Shown: in pieces, positions 62,740 through 64,000 of the stretch
Layout: each line of letters starts with the position of its first letter
Position numbering within the stretch: position 1 is the first letter of the stretch
Notes under the pieces: generated by a model
What the model saw: only the letters and a program-made list of their open reading frames with translations
Database searches by the model: none
What the model was told of the DNA's origin: nothing
Position numbers and translations under genes: made by a program
DNA from: Bin87 sp965217175
GTDB taxonomy: Bacteria > Chloroflexota > Dehalococcoidia > Lucifugimonadales > UBA3495
Assembly: GCA_965217175.1 (NCBI GenBank)
Contig: OZ244251.1
Span: forward strand, 2,604,001 to 2,668,000
Direction of reading: 5' to 3'
Length of the DNA: 64,000 bases

Positions 62740-63915
62740 ATGAAAATTACCGACGTGGAAGCAATCGTATTGATTTGGCCGCCTCCGGATCGGGAATACT
62801 GGACCGCTTTACGGCCAATCGGTCGCGTCAACGAACTGCTGGTGCGTGTCCACACCGACGCCGGATTCTACGGGATCGGAGAAGCCCACAGCGCCGGCCA
62901 GGGGTTCGCCGGCATCTACCGCCAGGATGCGGACGGTTCGTTTCACGCTGACGGTGCCTCCCGCGCCGTCGTTGATCTGCTAAAACCCATGCTGCTGGGG
63001 CGCGATCCCCTCGACAACGAGCGGCTCTGGGATGAAATGTTCGGATTGTGCCATCGGGTGGGTTGGGGCGCTTCGGGTTTTGGCCGGCCACAGATTCTTA
63101 CTGCTCTGGCCGCCGTCGACATCGCGTTGTGGGACGTCAAGGGTAAGGCCGCCGGGTTGCCGGTCTACAAACTGTTGGGAGGCCACAACAACTCGGTGCC
63201 ATGTTACGTTACCGGTGGCTACTACCAGGATGGCAAATCGGTCTCCGACCTGGTTCAGGAATGCGAGACCTACGTGGAAAAGGGATATGAAGCCATCAAA
63301 CTGAAGATCGGCCACGTCAGCCTCACCGAAGACTACGAACGGGTGTGCGCGGTCCGGCACGCAGTCGGCGCAAGCGTCGACATCATGGTGGACGTTAACG
63401 AAGGGTGGGACGTAGACACGGCTATCCAGGGCGCCCGCATGTTGGAGCCCCTGAATATCCGCTGGTTGGAGGAACCGGTCCATTGGTACGACCGCGTAAC
63501 CGGTCTCGGCAAAGTCGCCGCCGCCACGACCATCCCCATCGCATCCGGCGAGAACGCGGTAACCCGGTGGGACGCACGTGATTTGATCCGTCTTGGGGGC
63601 GTGAAAGTAATGCAGTATGACAGCACACGCAACTGCGGCATCACCGAGTGTTTGCGGATCGCCGGTTTGTGTGCCGCTGAAAATGTGCGCCTCGCACCGC
63701 ACCACGACCCGCAGGTGCACGGCCACGTGGTCGCGGGCTTGTCCGTAGGTGAAATCTGCGAAACGTTCCCGTCAGCCGATCGGGATCCCATTTGGGAGGA
63801 GCTCTTCACCGTTCGTCCAGAAATCATCGGGGGCAAGATGACATTGTTGGATCGGCCGGGATGGGGCATCGAGTTGAACGAACGTACGCTGGAACAGCGC
63901 GGTGTCTGGGCATAG
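62740..63915 (+). CDS. Mandelate racemase/muconate lactonizing enzyme family dehydratase
   Basis: 391 residues starting MKITDVEAIVLIWPP at 62740 (CCGGAGG upstream). The open frame runs on upstream to 61885 but overlaps the oxidase in another phase and is rejected. Active site: K187-x-K189 (IKLKIGH), metal ligands D218 (VDVN), E244 (LEEP) and E271 (SGEN), and the His/Asp dyad D294 and H321/H322 (LAPHHDP), placing it in the mandelate-racemase rather than MLE subgroup. Sugar-acid dehydratases are the commonest family members; the reaction is removal of an alpha-proton followed by loss of water. Last of the operon genes, 30 nt before CrcB. Confidence 0.93.
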   Translation: MKITDVEAIVLIWPPPDREYWTALRPIGRVNELLVRVHTDAGFYGIGEAHSAGQGFAGIYRQDADGSFHADGASRAVVDLLKPMLLGRDPLDNERLWDEMFGLCHRVGWGASGFGRPQILTALAAVDIALWDVKGKAAGLPVYKLLGGHNNSVPCYVTGGYYQDGKSVSDLVQECETYVEKGYEAIKLKIGHVSLTEDYERVCAVRHAVGASVDIMVDVNEGWDVDTAIQGARMLEPLNIRWLEEPVHWYDRVTGLGKVAAATTIPIASGENAVTRWDARDLIRLGGVKVMQYDSTRNCGITECLRIAGLCAAENVRLAPHHDPQVHGHVVAGLSVGEICETFPSADRDPIWEELFTVRPEIIGGKMTLLDRPGWGIELNERTLEQRGVWA

Positions 63916-63945
63916 GCAAGCCGTCGGCGGTGTTTCGGCCAAACC

Positions 63946-64000
63946 ATGATCTGGATATTGGTTGCGGCCGGCGGCGCCATCGGTTCGGTGTTAAGATTCG
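63946..64000 (+). CDS. crcB: Fluoride channel CrcB/Fluc, first 18 codons (runs off the right edge)
   Basis: Reads MIWILVAAGGAIGSVLRF, matching the N-terminal helix of CrcB (Fluc) proteins ('AAGGAxGAxLRY'). CrcB exports fluoride. It begins 30 nt after the enolase-family stop on the same strand. No fluoride riboswitch can fit in the gap, so expression probably depends on the upstream operon or on an internal promoter. Confidence 0.7.
   Translation, partial: MIWILVAAGGAIGSVLRF

Noticed and set aside
63916..63945. Fluoride riboswitch before CrcB
   Set aside because: The gap is only 30 nt and lacks the motif.
1..64000. CRISPR array or restriction/defence system
   Set aside because: No regularly spaced repeats and no Cas, restriction or toxin-antitoxin genes were seen.

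Overview
High-GC bacterial DNA with dense catabolic gene content. I infer a free-living or host-associated member of the Chloroflexota, most like the SAR202/Dehalococcoidia lineage. The reasons are three luciferase-like flavin monooxygenases (LLM family), three SMP-30/gluconolactonase paralogues, an enolase-superfamily dehydratase, several MFS carriers of one subfamily, a class III CoA-transferase and many oxidoreductases. No rRNA or single-copy marker is present, so the taxonomy is inference only.

Layout. 1-3.7 kb: the tail of a peptide-type ABC binding protein with a strong terminator, then a three-gene MetE-like/OsmC/rhodanese operon. 4-11.2 kb: amidohydrolase, MFS carrier and a full-length Lhr helicase. 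11.2-13.3 kb: scrap region with IS3- and IS30-type transposase remnants, an orphan lipoprotein and a RidA protein. 13.6-22.4 kb: SMP-30 copy 1, a CDF-like metal transporter, a PEP-mutase/isocitrate-lyase family enzyme, a PCMT-like methyltransferase with a long extension, a Gfo/Idh/MocA protein, a class III CoA-transferase and a cupin. 23-30 kb: an M24 creatinase-like hydrolase, two MFS carriers, an M19 dipeptidase and LLM 1. 30-38 kb: a hypothetical protein, SMP-30 copy 2, a PuuE-like deacetylase, FAD amine oxidase, Asp/Glu racemase, SDR and D-2-hydroxyacid dehydrogenase. 38-41 kb: an adenosine-deaminase-like hydrolase, a small membrane protein and a tRNA-Thr(CGT) with its own promoter and terminator. 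41-46.6 kb: a cupin and a five-gene minus-strand operon (LLM, D-2-hydroxyacid dehydrogenase, quinone reductase, methyltransferase, LLM). 47-54.4 kb: two secreted proteins, the second a giant CARDB-repeat protein split by a 151-nt MITE-like element. 54.4-57.4 kb: a GlcD-GlpC fusion. 57.8-64 kb: a tight plus-strand operon (PhnD-like binding protein, beta-hydroxyacid dehydrogenase, class IV aminotransferase, SMP-30 copy 3, sarcosine-oxidase-like enzyme, mandelate-racemase-type enolase) running into the first 18 codons of a CrcB fluoride channel.

How it fits together. The window reads as a set of small peripheral catabolic modules: uptake (MFS, ABC), flavin- or NAD-dependent oxidation, lactone opening (SMP-30), acid dehydration (enolase superfamily) and amine removal (FAD oxidases, aminotransferase). 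SMP-30 copies 2 and 3 sit beside other enzymes of this kind; copy 1 has no enzyme gene immediately next to it. The best candidates for something undescribed are the 57.8-64 kb operon, the 41.6-46.6 kb operon, and the MITE-split CARDB surface protein. Mobile DNA survives only as remnants plus families of short palindromic dispersed repeats.
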